This document shows, piece after piece, positions 35,592-48,072 of a stretch of DNA of 64,000 nt. The stretch lies in the NCBI GenBank assembly GCA_025201765.1, contig MU623340.1:730416-794415 (forward strand), given 5' to 3'. Position 1 is the first letter of the stretch; the number at the start of each line of letters is the position of its first letter. The notes beneath the pieces are model-generated. The model was given only the letters and a program-made list of their open reading frames with translations, searched no databases and was not told where the DNA came from. The translations under genes were made by a program, and so were the position numbers. The stretch is from Daldinia sp. FL1419. Taxonomy: Eukaryota > Ascomycota > Sordariomycetes > Xylariales > Hypoxylaceae.

Positions 35592-36918
35592 TGCGACTGG
35601 TATCGAATTAGATACTGTAAAATGCTAATTATCACGGAGGCAAAAACAAGCGGGAGGCCTCAGTCACAAGCTAGGCCAGCCAGATAGGCGGATTATGGAT
35701 CAGCTTGTTACTACTGATTCTCGTTCTCAGATGTAGTTTCAACTGTAGATCTTGGCCACGTGCGGGTTTCCACCCGACTAACGGGGGCTAGGAAATAGAA
35801 TGATTTCCGTTCGGGAACAACTTTGCAAATCTGCAACTGTGACAATCGCGTGGCACTAGTCTGTTACCTTGCTGAGTTGAAGTAATGCATGCTTTAAGAA
35901 TTTACAATTATTTCCTCCCGTCCGTACTTACTATTCAATAATTCCATCACGATAATTACTAACTAACGACTGTCATGATATTTGGCGACAATCATGACGA
36001 TCCCAACTGCTGCGTAAGGAATCCTTGTGGTATTCCGGTTAGCAAACCAAAAGCAGTCCATGGCCAATTACGCGCAGCGGCTAAAGCAAGGGGTGGTTCG
36101 ACGGCATGCCAAGCACTAGCATTTCTGCGACAGATCCGCATATTGGCGAAACCAATGCAAGAAGGGTAGTGTCACTGTTTCTCAATACCTCAGTACCTTG
36201 CCAGTGAGATTTTCTGGGAAAAGCGAAACCGTTGATTCGCTGCAGCGGGCCCCCAAGCGCGGTTACGATCGCCGAGAATCAGCTGAGGTTTCGCCGCTTT
36301 GGCAGCACGCTTCTGCAGAGAGATCGCGGCTAGGCTTATGGGTGAAACCGGTCGTACATCTAGTTCCCAGCTCATTGACGAGACTGGGTTGGGTAAGACA
36401 CATAAGGAGGTGCTTCGTGGAGTTGGGGGCGGGTAAGTTGTACGGATGAGGAATTATTCTTGTCGTTCCGGAAGGAAAGAAGGAAAAGGGGAAGAAATTA
36501 CTATTTGTTCTAATTTGAGCGATTCCCAACCCGTTGGATGTTTGCGGGAACCCTTGCGTGCCGAAGTTTACGCTCCTCCTCCCGCCTGCATAGGCGAAGG
36601 GATCTAAGCCTGTTCTGTTCGACTCGTAGAAGGGTTAGGAAGGGTTAGCTGTCACCTCCCGCGGTAGCAGTCGGGATGCCCAACAAGGCTATGTCGGGAA
36701 GAGATATGAGATCCGGCGAGGTTTGGTCGCGTCTTTCGCCTTTTCTGTTCAGCTGACCGATATCTCCCTCATATATGGGCAGTCTAAGCGGGTTATATCA
36801 GACTAATATGTGTAGTATTAGTGGATCGCGACTCATTACACCGCATCGTCCGAATGTACGGAGTCTGTGTGAATCGTTTAATAACAAGCCCAACATGAAC
36901 AGGAATGGCCTATTAGTT

Positions 36919-36956
36919 TAGTAGTAGTAGTCAGTAGTGGTAGTCGGTAGTAGTAA
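36919..36956. repeat. Imperfect TAG-trinucleotide tract
   Basis: TAG/GTAGT units with scattered substitutions over about 38 bases. Confidence 0.75.
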
Positions 36957-37320
36957 TGAGCCTCCTTTTTATCTTTTGGAATTTATCCTAGCTGTGTGTT
37001 GGATCTATATCGAGAATATGCTTGCTTGCTGACAGGCTTGGAAGCTAAAAAGCTGCTATAAATGACGTGTTGGTATGTATTAGGTAGTTCATTAGAATGC
37101 GGTAGGCCATAAGGTCTTTTTTGGGGATGCACGATGAGCCGCAGGATGAGGTAGGCTATTGGTCGCCTCCAAATGTAGGATTATGTTGTCGAGACGCGAT
37201 AAACTGATATGTGACCCTGAATGAAACAACGACACGAATAATTCCAGCCGCAAGGCATCTTTGTTTTACCGCCAAGAGTTATTACCATACTGAGTGTCGT
37301 CTTCCGAATGGTGCACCCCT

Positions 37321-37370
37321 GGTAGAAGTAGAAGTAGAAGTAGAAGAAGAGGAAGAAGAAGAAAAGAAAA
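37321..37370. repeat. GAAGTA / GAA purine-rich repeat
   Basis: Four GTAGAA units run into GAA/GGAAGAA units. It reads as poly-Glu in one frame, which is a composition artefact. Confidence 0.8.
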
Positions 37371-38142
37371 CAATTAATGATTACCAAAGAGCCAATAGTG
37401 ACAAAATTATATGTAATCTACTATATTCGTACAAAAGGAGTACGGCGAGCACGTATATATATATCAGAGGCACACATATATATCAGCTAGGTTAATTATT
37501 CGTAAAACATGGCTGGTTCGTCTATGAAGGAAAAAAAAGTTGGGACAATAAAAAAGCTGGGTATGACCATCAGGAAGAGCACCAGTAAAAAAAAAAGACA
37601 CCCAGAATGGACATCAGAACCATATGTAAAGATGTGAGGTAAGGCTAGGAATTTCTCAGAGGATCGTCATTCGTTTAACTAGCGTTTATTAGCGTCTTCA
37701 ATATCATTGAAACCACTAAGGCAGTGACCACCTTTATATCCATGTATCTGAGTACTTATTGGAGGTACCCGCTTTACCGAGATTTGATAAGAGTTTAACG
37801 GCGGTCCGCTCCTTATGAATACTTAAAGTAAGGACATTAAATGTATCGTATACATATAAATCCCCTGTGGTTTTAGGGGAGACCCTTCCAACGCCAATCA
37901 ATCAATCATTCCTTCATATAGCGGTACCTAAAGTTGTTAATAACCCCCCCTTCCAACGTGAACCCCTTTCTCCTTTGCTGACTAGACTAGACATCCCATG
38001 TCCCATGTCTTACTTTTTGAACCTTTCCCCGGGTTCAAAACGTTACTTTTTTTCACCACCCACACCACATAGACAAAAATTCCTTATATTAAGACATTTG
38101 AGCGGTCGAAATACGGTTGACTAACTTATACGTTTTGCTACG

Positions 38143-38340
38143 TTATTTGTTTAGTCTTCCTTCGGCGAACCAAGCAAATCTCAATCCGCCGACATACTTG
38201 ACATTAACGAAAGGTGTGCCAGCTAATGGATACCGGAGATTCGATACAGCATTAATGCTTGGGTTTCGGATGTGAAGTCGATCCATTCGTTCTTTTTTGT
38301 TTCTGTTAGCCGACCGAGATTCCGCCTCGAATCGACTCAT
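38143..38340 (-). CDS. Small unassigned open frame (65 aa), doubtful
   Basis: Starts at an ATG and encodes 65 residues of mixed, non-repetitive composition, basic in its first half (SRSANRNKKERMDRLHIRN) and hydrophobic/aromatic in its second (KYVGGLRFAWFAEG). I recognise no family. It lies in an otherwise empty 3.5-kb spacer and a splice-acceptor-like CTAACAG lies inside it. It could be a small protein, the last exon of an unrecognised gene, a relic or chance. Confidence 0.2.
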   Translation of the reverse strand: MSRFEAESRSANRNKKERMDRLHIRNPSINAVSNLRYPLAGTPFVNVKYVGGLRFAWFAEGRLNK

Positions 38341-38791
38341 AGACAGATCGGCTTTAAGTTACAATCTTTCTTGCCTTGCATCTTGCAGACCTTACCTGCA
38401 GTAATTAACTTACCCTCGCGGAAGAAAAAAAGAAAAAAAAAAAAAAGAAGACGATTCAGTTTGAGCGCTTCGGTATTTATTTCCTTTGACTGGACAAAAG
38501 CCAAGAAAATATTTATCCCCTATGCTGAAATCGAATTTTGAGTACTCTCTCTTTACGCGATAATAATACACCTTGCGAAGGCTGCGATTTCTAATCGGTG
38601 TGAGTCGGTCGAATCCCACTCTCTACTCTCTAATTGTCATTTTTAAATTGAGTCGGAACGTTTCCAGGATTGAGCTTTGAACTAATGGATGGTGGCGCTT
38701 TAGCTTGGAATCGAACAAAGCCGCTTGAATTGAACCTATTATTTTCCTAAGTCCTGAAGCCCAGTGACAAAAGGCATTGGTTTTTCTACGC

Positions 38792-38815
38792 AAAAAAAAA
38801 AAAAAAAAAAAAAAA
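38792..38815. repeat. Poly-A run of 24
   Basis: Twenty-four consecutive A on the plus strand, about 300 bp upstream of CLA4. Homopolymer length is prone to sequencing error. Confidence 0.85.
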
Positions 38816-39122
38816 GTAGGAATCCCTTACCGTAAGTGATTTCTTCAGGTTTATTCAAGATGGCGGCACCGAACAGGTACGTGTTCTTTCGGTCAATCCA
38901 CCTGCGATTAAGTTGAATGCCTCTGTTTTTTTATGGGCGCATCTTACTTCATTGTCGAAAAAAGGGAGGTTCCAGACTTATGAACTAGTCCCCTAGTCTG
39001 ATCCCGCTCTTGGTGATAAGAAATGGGTTTCCCCTTCAAAAGGATTGATTTTAAAGCATAGAACACACCTCGTGCAAAACATACGTATTGTTTATCCTGG
39101 ATAAAGAACAACTTGGCTGACC

Positions 39123-41785
39123 ATGGACAATTACAGTGGACTTTATAACCAACAGTTTATGAATCCGGGCCCCGCTCCAAAACCACCTTCGAGTCAACCA
39201 CGACTCAATCTTACTCCTAGCACTAATTATCCGGGAAGCATGACAAACGTGTCTTCACCTATTACACGCACCGCTACTTCGACATATACGGGATCCACAA
39301 TCTCTTTGCCATTGGCTCGTGAACGATCGAATCAAACCGATGGCATGGGGGGTGTCGCAGTTATAAAAGAGGGTTGGGCCCAGGTTAAGGAGAGTAGGAA
39401 CTTTATTCAGCCCTGGAAGCAAAAATATCTTATTTTGCGCAAGGAAGCCCTCGACTTTCACAAGACCGAGGGTGGCAAAGTCTCGTACACTCTTTACCTG
39501 AAGGATGTTCTCAACGTTGGCCGAGTCGAGGCTGCCGGTACTATCTTCGAGATCAAGAGACACGCGCAAGGGACCTCCAATAGCCCCGGAGACGACGATG
39601 GCACCATTAGAACTTTGCATATTAAAGTCAAGAGTGACGATGATCTCTACGATTGGATTGACCTCTTGTACGGTCGATGCCCAACAATGGGTGGAGTGAG
39701 CAATCCGACCAACTTCTCTCACGCGGTCCACGTCGGTTTTGATCCGCAAACGGGGCAATTCGTAGGATTACCACCAGAGTGGTCGAAATTGTTAAACTCT
39801 TCCGCAATTACTAAAGAAGACTACGAGCGAAATCCCCAGGCTGTTTTTGAGGTCTTAGATTTCTACTCTGATCTGACCAAGAGGGCGGATAACCCGCAGC
39901 AGTTCCCAGGCCTTACTCCATCGCCCCCTCCTGGTAGTCAGCAAAACAAGCAGCTAGGATATGGTGGCGGCGGCGCCTCTGTCGCGCCTCCGCGACCGAT
40001 GCCGCCTTCGCAGCGCAGCTATGGCAATGCGCCGTCGCAACAGCCTACTACCCTCCCGATCCGACCGAACCCCCCGAATATGTCCCAGCAGCAGCCGGCA
40101 CAAAACATGGGTGGTTATGGCCAGTCGCAGGATGCGGCGCGCGAGGAGCAGCGCAAAAAGCAGCTCGAACTTCAAAGGCAACGCGAGATCGAGGAACAGA
40201 ACCGACGGGACTTGGAAGCTTACAATGCTTCTATCCCTCAGAAGAAGGTACCTATGGCCCAGCAAGAACTTGGTGGTTATGGTGGCGGCTCTTCCGGCTC
40301 GGCAGACCGTTACAACCCTACTCGGGCTGCGCCCCCCGCTCCTAAACCCGCCAACCAGCAAGCTGCCAGCCTTCGCGCTCAACGCCCGGCTCCGCCAGCG
40401 CCCAGCGCCTCGGCATCATCGATTGCTAACAGGCCTGGGCTGGCTTCTCAAACGAGCTCGAGCTCTATTCAGAGTTCGCAGTCTAGCCAACAGCGTATGC
40501 AACAAAACAACCAATCCTCGACAGCCCCTCGATATCCCAACAACGCCAATGGCTCCCAGCAGCAACGAACGAACGCTCAAGCTCAGAATCAGGCCCAAGC
40601 ACGCCTACCTGCCACTGTTAAGCCTCTTAACGTGCCGGCCAAACCCAGCCAGCCTCAGCAAAATGATGGTGTTAAGGCCGCGGAAGCTGCGCTAACAGCC
40701 AAGCCACCGCCATCGGAGAGGAAGCAAGATGTTCGGATGTCTACCATGTCCGAAAAGGAGGTCATGCAGAAGCTGGTTGAAGTTGTCTCGAAGGATGATC
40801 CTAACTTGTCATATTCGAAGCAGAAGAAGATCGGCCAGGGCGCTTCAGGTTCAGTCTATGTTGCCAAGGTTAAAGAGGGCGCTGTTTCTGCAGTTGCTCG
40901 AGAAGTTCTTCGTTCTCAGGGAGCTAGGGCTCAGGTTGCCATTAAGCAGATGGACTTAGCACACCAACCCCGCAAGGAGCTTATTGTCAACGAAATTATG
41001 GTCATGAAGGACAGCAAGCACCGAAACATTGTCAATTTCCTCGACGCATTTTTACGAAACAACAACGCTGAATTATGGGTTGTCATGGAATACATGGAGG
41101 GTGGTGCTTTAACGGATGTCATTGACAACAACCCGGTCATTACAGAGGAACAGATCTCGACAATTTGCCTCGAGGTAAGTTCTAGGAATCCCACTATCTT
41201 TGCGTTTGCTAACAGAACTTGTAGACTTGCAGCGGATTGCAACACCTGCACTCTCAGAACATTATCCACCGTGACATCAAGAGTGACAATGTCCTTCTAG
41301 ATGCTCGCGGAAACGTGAAGATTAGTAAGTTGCGGATACCCTCGTTGAGGAAATTAGGCACTAACAAATTACTAGCCGATTTTGGTTTCTGTGCTAAGCT
41401 TACTGAGACTAAATCCAAACGAGCTACCATGGTCGGTACTCCTTACTGGATGGCTCCCGAGGTTGTCAAGCAGAAGGAGTACGGCCCGAAGGTCGACATC
41501 TGGTCACTGGGTATTATGGCAATCGAAATGATCGAGTCCGAGCCACCGTATCTTAACGAAGAGCCCCTAAAGGCTCTCTACCTTATTGCAACTAACGGCA
41601 CACCACGCCTGAAGAAGCCAGAGAAGCTCAGCAAGGAGCTGAAAGCTTTCCTGTCTGTCTGCTTATGCGTGGATGTCAAGAGTCGCGCGTCAGCGGACGA
41701 ACTTTTGCAGCACGATTTCTTGAAGCACGGTTGCCCCCTCCCAAGCCTATCCGAATTACTTGCATTCCGAAAGCATGCCAAATAA
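39123..41785 (+). CDS. CLA4: PAK-family serine/threonine kinase CLA4
   Basis: Three exons, 39123-41174, 41225-41324 and 41376-41785, with 50- and 51-nt introns; 853 residues. CLA4 is an effector of Cdc42/Rac controlling polarity, septation and hyphal growth. Domains in order: a PH domain (about 78-190, starting AVIKEGWAQVKE), a CRIB/PBD motif (about 192-225, SNPTNFSHAVHVGFD), a long Gln/Pro/Ser-rich linker (about 250-540) and the kinase domain (about 570-850). The PH plus CRIB arrangement separates CLA4 from STE20, which lacks the PH domain. Catalytic features are IGQGASGSVY, VAIKQMDL, HRDIKSDNVLL, the DFGFCAKL magnesium loop (split by intron 2) and GTPYWMAPEVV. Both introns interrupt the catalytic domain. 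The ATG at 39123 sits in a good context (ACCATGG). A further upstream exon cannot be excluded. Confidence 0.94.
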
Positions 41786-42109
41786 TCGAGGCATGATTAA
41801 TAATGATACTTTATCTTCCCCCTTTAATTTCTCCCCTCCGACGTAAAGAGATCACCTCATGTTTATTAGTATCAGGGTCTAGGGGCTGCTTGTCGATTCC
41901 CATATACCCCTCCAGGTTGCGGGCGTTGGCGGATAGCAGTTCATCTGATTCATAAAGGTTTGCATGAGACGCGGTCACGATTTGGAACATATAGATGAGG
42001 CACTTGCATGATTGTCATGGATATGCGGCGTATTCATCGATTGCGGCTGCAACGTGAGGGGACTCGGTAACGCAATGTGGCGTTACTAGGTCCCCGCGCT
42101 GAAGACACG

Positions 42110-42149
42110 AATAGCACAATAGCACAATAGCACAATATCACAATAGCAC
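42110..42149. repeat. 8-bp tandem repeat, five copies
   Basis: AATAGCAC is repeated five times; the fourth copy has one change (AATATCAC). Confidence 0.9.
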
Positions 42150-43630
42150 CCTAGGTTCATAGCAAATGGCTGGTTGCATAGGAGACTTGCGGAGACACGA
42201 TAAATACCACGGAGAGTTTGGAAGCTTTTACCTTTCGGAGGACGTGTGCGTACGTTCGAGGCTTGGTTTTGCAGGCGTAGGCGTGCGATAAAGGCGATGT
42301 GTAACTCAATAATATAGATATGCAAAATCAATCTAGGCATACGTCCTGAAATCCCAAAAGTCTCGAAATCATGAAGTATTGTTCGCTAACTGATTCCTAC
42401 CTGATTATCGTAGGTTGTCATCTGTCTGGATGGGTAATGAAAATGTTGGCAAATGGGTACTACTTAACAACTTTGTCCACTGAACGGCAATTCGACATCT
42501 CGTATACCCGCTTACGGATGGGGGCCAAAAACGATATAAGGATATAAGGCCGGCAGTAATTGGCTATTCCATATTCTTACGTGGTATTCGCAGCTAATGT
42601 CCGCTACCAAGAACATACGTGGCCCCCTTTTATAGCTTTTATAGTTGGTTCTAGTATATTGCTGCGTTGTCTTGATATATAGGTAGTTTCTAATTTTTGA
42701 ACCTAGACCTTTTTCTTTTTTATAGCATGCGAGACGTCTAGGTTAGGTACTAACTAAGGCTAGGAGGTACATGCGTAGCGGTATCTGGCACAAGCATCAT
42801 CCATCCTCGGACCTGAGATAAGATGTAAATTCGTTAAAAGTGCATGCTACCTAATTGTGATAGGGCTGAGGGGGGGTCTTGTCCCAAAGTTGCTAATTAG
42901 TGGCCCGTGCTACGCTAGCCGCAGAGTGCGCATTGTGCCTTGAGTAGTTCAAACTTTAAGTAGGTAAGTAGGTTAAGGTAATCAAGTACCAACAGGCAGG
43001 CACGCCGGGCATGGAATACCTAGTACGGGTACAGTTACAGTTATAGTTTACATCATAGGTACCTAAATACCATAAAGAACTTACTGGGTAACTAGCTTTA
43101 GCATTGAAACTTTAATGAAATTAAGGAATTAACGTCAGATATCTAGATGTATTATTCGCCTTTCTACCCCAACTCACTCGTGTGATTTTGTTTTGCTCTC
43201 GTTCGGACACACCTATATGTACCTGCCTATTAAAGCGCATATGTATTAAGACAGTGCTTATTCGTACTAACTAAAAAGAATGAATCGTGATGTTATTGCA
43301 TCATATTATGCGTACTATGCAGACTATGCAGCAACAGTTAGTGTGAGGTTGCCTCACTTGGCTGACTGGTACCTACCTAGGCTGCCTTATTCCAGCCGTG
43401 ACACGATTACCTCAGTTAGTTAGTTAGGTGGTTTAAAGGTAGTTTAAAGGTACTGCCCCTCGGAGAAGGCCTAGCTCGAAGCTTCCTGCAAAATGACTGC
43501 AGCCTACATATATCATCTTAGGTACAAGGTATCTTAAAGTTTAGTACGTTACAACGTATTCTGTAGGTTCGATGGGGCGTTCGATCAAGTATTCTACTAT
43601 CTACTATCTATCTACTAACTATCCTCTTAC

Positions 43631-43662
43631 ATACATTCATACATTCATACATTCATACATTT
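43631..43662. repeat. 8-bp tandem repeat, four copies
   Basis: ATACATTC is repeated four times, the last ending in T, about 300 bp upstream of the AAA ATPase gene. Confidence 0.9.
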
Positions 43663-43955
43663 CCACGGCGTGTGACTCTAACACCGTCTCAAGTTCGGCA
43701 TCTTTCCTTTCCTTTCCAATATTTAATACCCTCTTTGTTTTATCACTCCAAAGTCTCGCTCGATCCATCGCCTATTAATACCACTGCTTCCTCCCCTTTC
43801 ATAATCTTAATGCCCATGATTGTTTGACAAGACGTAGCTCGCATCTGGAACGTAATAGTCGATTCCCGAAGCGTCCACCTGATTTTGGGTCCTAGGCTTT
43901 CCTTTTCCTCTTTGCAACATCAACATCAGCATCATTATCGTATATATCGGCAACG

Positions 43956-46164
43956 ATGAGCTGCGAAAAAGTAATCGCAGCAAATGCGAAGCCCGTGTGG
44001 TCGCGACTGACCAAGGGCCTTAAGAAAGGCTCTAAGAAGAAGGCTGACGCAGAGCCTGAAAAGGAGAGCCCCTCTTCAAGCACTTCGGCGGTGGATGTGG
44101 CTATGAAATGTGAGATCAAGCATCTAGACCAACGATGGAACGAGAAGGATGAACAATACTTTTCCGAAAGGAAACAGGAAGTCGAAAAGCCCGAACAGAA
44201 GGATTGGTGGCGTCTGTTTGCCTTTTGTATCGTCAAGCACTATTACGACGATGATGAGCTCGACACCACTCGCCTATATGTGAACCCCCAACCGCTTCGG
44301 CAACTATTAAAGGATACTATTGGGGACTACCCAGATGATCCCATAAACGTCGAAGACGTAAGGATTGAGGCGCCGTACTATTCGCTATTCCATTACCGAA
44401 ACGAATTGGAAAAGGAGGGTCTAGACCGATTCAAGAACGACAAGGACTCTAAAGCCCAACTAGGACTACTCATGAACTGGATCAAAACCCACTTCGAGGA
44501 TGATATCTCTGCTTACGAGAAGTGTATCTCCAGTCTTAAGGCTATCTCATACGAGAGTTTGTGGACCCTATTCCCGCCCAATAAGATTATACACGCCAAG
44601 GTACTCAACCAGCACCGCGGGTTCCGCGTCCACAGCTGCTGGTATGAGGAAGGCGAAGATCCCCACCTGCATATCTGGGCTAATTTTATCGACTTTGATG
44701 GCGACGCGCTTGGTACGAGGAGAGCTGAGTTAGCTATCAAGAAGTATGCGGGAACAAGGCAGTTGTCGGAGCTCACTACCATCCCACTTGATCTACTAGA
44801 CGATAATGAGGAGATCCGCGCCGAGCTAGTCCGACGTGGCAGGAAGTTCGAAAGCTATATAGGACAGCACTTTGAGCAGTACAACGGCGTCGGGCTCAAG
44901 AAGACCGAAAGGGGCTACGCGAGGTTCAATGTCAAGGGGCGCATAATGATCGACTGCGAGACGTATCATAGGCTCGAAGCTGATGACGCATTTGATGTGG
45001 TAGAGCTTGGGAAACCTGCGAGCTCCAACGATTCCAGCCATAGGACAGCCGTCAACGAGGTCGATTTCGTGCGCGAGACCAAATCTTTCGATAAGTTGTC
45101 CGACGACGACGCTTCGATTACTAACGCCACGGTCCGGGGGTACGCGTTTGGGGTTAAGCAGTTCCTTGAATTTTTCGTTGATAAGGTCTCGCCTATTGAG
45201 TGGAACACTCATTGCTTTGACGATCTCGTGCTCGACCCGGCGACTAAGAAGACTGTCCAAGCGGTAGTTTCTACACACTCGAGTAGTCGAGACGGGTTTG
45301 ACGATATTGTAAAGGGGAAGGGCCAGGGGCTCGTGTGTGTGCTACAGTACGTATTTCTGAAGTTTCTTTCCATTCGATACCATGCCTCGAACTTTATCCG
45401 AATATACCCGCGACACATAGCCTCGAACCATATCATGTTTCAAGACTTATACTATGAACTCTAAACGGAACGGCGGCTAACCCTGATATCTTTATAGTGG
45501 ACCTCCTGGAGTTGGTAAGACATTGACGGCCGAGTGTGTCGCGGAATACGTCAAGCGACCCCTATACATGGTCTCGTCCGGTGATCTAGGTGTATCTAGT
45601 GGATACCTCGATCTTAACCTGTCGCGGATCATGGACCTCGCATCAACATGGAAAGCAGTGCTGCTTATTGATGAGGCAGATGTGTTCCTCGAACAGCGGT
45701 CGCTTCACGATGTGCACCGGAATGCCATGGTGAGCGTGTTCCTACGAGCACTCGAGTACTACGGCGGCATCTTATTCCTTACTACGAATCGTGTAAGCAC
45801 ATTTGATGAAGGTTTCAAGAGTCGTATCCATGTGCCGATCCGGTATACGGATCTAAGCACGGTATCGCGCTTGCAGATCTGGCGCAATCTGTGCGGTCGC
45901 GTTCCTGGTGGTGTTGACGTTGATGAGGATGGGTTCCAAGAACTCGCGAAGCATGATCTTAACGGTCGGCAGATCAAGAATGTGATCAAGGCTGCTGAGA
46001 GTCTGGCTGCTTTTGATGGTGTGAAGGTCGATTTCGAGCAGTTGAAGCAGGTTACGAGGATACAGGATACGTTTGAGAAGGATCTGACGAATTTGGGAGG
46101 CGTGGATTACACTGCGCCTGGGGAGTCGAAGAGGAATGGCGAGGGGTTTAACATGTTCATGTGA
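43956..46164 (+). CDS. AAA ATPase with N-terminal DUF7025 domain
   Basis: Two exons, 43956-45346 and 45498-46164, with a 151-nt intron (GTACGT...TTATAG); 685 residues. The splice completes a His codon and gives LHGPPGVGKT, the Walker A motif (465-472). Walker B is LLIDEAD (about 518-525) and a sensor-like ILFLTTN follows. The N-terminal half shows the DUF7025 pattern of this fungal family: EAPYYSLFHYRNELE, LWTLFPPNKIIH, a WANFIDFDG strand and GYARFNVKGRIMIDCETYHRLEADD. Members are abundant in filamentous fungi, appear as paralogous sets, and their cellular role is not settled. An arginine finger is not obvious (SRIHVPIRY is the likely region). The intron is longer than most here, and the unspliced frame ends soon after it, so splicing is essential. 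Confidence 0.88.
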
Positions 46165-46781
46165 AGCGTCAGGTCGATTCAATCTGGTGAGGAGCTACCC
46201 GCATGAGCGCATGAAATAGATGTCGGTTGGGCGCTGGCGTTTGGGGGAAAATGTTACTTGTGTATATGGGCAGCTCGGCGTATTAATGATGAATGAATGC
46301 ACATAGAGACGAGATTATGTATGAACTACCTTATAGGGATTTGTACCATTGCTGTTGACTTCGAAGTTCCGTATTAATTACCAAGAAGGCGTCAGTGAGA
46401 TACCCCTAATGTGTTCTCAACGCGAATATTAAAGCCATAATAAAGTAGACCCTATTTGAAGCATAGGTAGACTAGGTACATGAACTAACTGGCTCTCGCA
46501 TGGATTGAACATAGGTAAGTATTGCGACGACCACGCAATGCTCTTATGCGTGTTAGAGCTCTCATGTCTGTCCGTAATAAACAGCCGTACCAAACTAAGC
46601 AGGGAAACAATCAGCAAATCAGCAATACCTCCCATCATTTTCTCATGTAATGTAATCGACGCGCAGCGACGTCTCCTAATCAGCACAAATCAAACAACGA
46701 CGAATCCATCCATCCGAGGTAACCACCCGTTCACGGTCAACCAGTGGATTGCTAGCTTGATCGCCGCCTCGACTAGGTCGT
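46165..46781. other. Convergent intergenic region AAA ATPase / glycosyltransferase-like gene
   Basis: About 600 bp holding the 3' ends of both genes. No other feature recognised. Confidence 0.6.
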
Positions 46782-48072
46782 CTAGCGACACGCAGCCCAA
46801 CTTCCCTGCGCACCAGCGCCGCGGGGCTTGAAGAACTCGGTGAGCAAATTTACGGCAGGGACGTCGACGTCGCTGTTCGCGGGGATGAAGATCGTCTCGT
46901 AGGGGTGCGGGTTGCGCGCGTAGTACTGCATGTGAAGCGCAGACTGCTTGGGCTGCAAGTTGCTGGCCGCGGAGGTGCTGGTGAGTAGACAGTCGGCTGC
47001 GTAGTTAGGCGTGATGTGGTAGGCGGCTGCGAGGGCGTCTACCGAGTAGCCGGCGGACGTTAGAGCCGAGACTGCTATGCCAGCTTTAGCCCCGTCGTTG
47101 GAACACAGCGAGATGGGGTTTCTGAGACGTCGCTGGTGCAGAGAAAGGCTGTCCTTGGCAGGTCGGAGGAAAGGACTTAGAAGAATGTTCATGCCGATTT
47201 CATCGGTGGCCCAGAGAGAAGGCTCGATGTGGAACTTGGGGTGGCACGTTGCTGCAGTACCGACGAGCTAGATAGAATTAGCAAGTTATTCTACCGGTTA
47301 TGATTAATAAAAGAGGGTTGCTTACCTTGACGTCCTTGGTGAGTCGGTTCAGAAACGCGTCGCTCCAACAACCTTGGCTCCAGTAAGGCATGAATGGGCC
47401 GCGAATGTTGGAGTCCATCATGATGAAGTAGATGTACTTCTTCCAGAGTTCATCCTTGAGAAGAATCTCACCGTGGGCACCCAGATCAGAGCACGGGTCA
47501 GAACGCGGGATGACCCTGACGTTGGTCATCTCAGGGATCAGTGTGCCAGCGTTGGTGAGACCGTTTAGAATAAACACGAAATCTGCTCCATCGTCTGATA
47601 AAGTTACGATGTTAGTGTGATGTGGTTAGAGGAAGGCTTTAAGGAGTGAGATGTAGAGATTGCTCGCTTCCACATGGTGGAAGCCGATAGTACATATAAT
47701 CTGATTATGTACGAAGGGAATTAGTACTTACGGAGACCATGTTCGATGAAGTATGCCAGGTTTTGACGAGCAACTCGAGACTCCGAGTAGGAGTACGTAA
47801 TCAAAGGACGAGCGTAATCGACAACAGGGTGTTCGACGTTGTAGTAACCAGTAGTAGAGACAATGCTAGTGGGTTTCTCAAGGCCAACAATGGCCTTGTC
47901 GTCAATCTACACATATTAGCATTCTTTGAATAGGTGTTTACCTAGTCAAAGTAGATGGTGGTAAGATACTCACAGCAAAATCGTTCTCGTGGGAGAACTT
48001 GACAAAACCATAGAGGCCTGTGAAGGCCAGGATGACGATAGTCAAAACGGTGGGATGAATGAATTCACGCAT
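46782..48072 (-). CDS. Type II membrane protein, glycosyltransferase-like
   Basis: Four exons, 48072-47974, 47906-47732, 47594-47326 and 47267-46782, with introns of 67, 137 and 58 nt; 342 residues, all in frame. A single hydrophobic anchor (about residues 7-25) follows a short cytoplasmic tail, so the body should face the secretory lumen. Blocks DFVFILNG, YFIMMDSNIRGPF, CWSDAFLNRL and KLVGTAATC, followed by FHIEPSLWATDEIGMNILL and NPHPYETIFIPAN, resemble a little-studied eukaryotic glycosyltransferase-like family in fungi, oomycetes and plants. The DSNIRGPF stretch could supply a metal/nucleotide-binding acidic residue. No substrate can be named. A typical DXD is not certain. Gene structure was deduced from splice sites and continuity; I am surer of the exons than of the function. 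Confidence 0.7.

Larger units (their letters stand above)
35592..39122. other. 3.5-kb intergenic region GRS1 / CLA4
   Basis: No gene can be assigned with confidence. The stretch 35,970-36,450 has higher GC and short frames on both strands without domains. A 65-codon minus-strand frame (38143-38340) is listed separately as a weak candidate. TAG-rich and GAA-rich simple repeats and a 24-nt A run occur. The last few hundred bases should contain the CLA4 promoter and leader. Confidence 0.5.
41786..43955. other. Intergenic region CLA4 / AAA ATPase gene
   Basis: About 2.2 kb without an acceptable frame. It contains an 8-bp AATAGCAC array, another 8-bp array near the AAA gene and several TACCTAGG-type tracts. 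The last ~300 bp are CT-rich and likely the leader of the AAA gene. Confidence 0.6.

Noticed and set aside
35975..36450. Short frames on both strands in a GC-richer patch
   Set aside because: They overlap each other, show no domain and no splice connection; composition alone explains them.
38697..38760. tRNA-like element on the minus strand (GCTTCAG ... CTAAAGC arms, TTCGATT loop)
   Set aside because: Only 64 nt long, with no D arm or A-box and no convincing anticodon stem.
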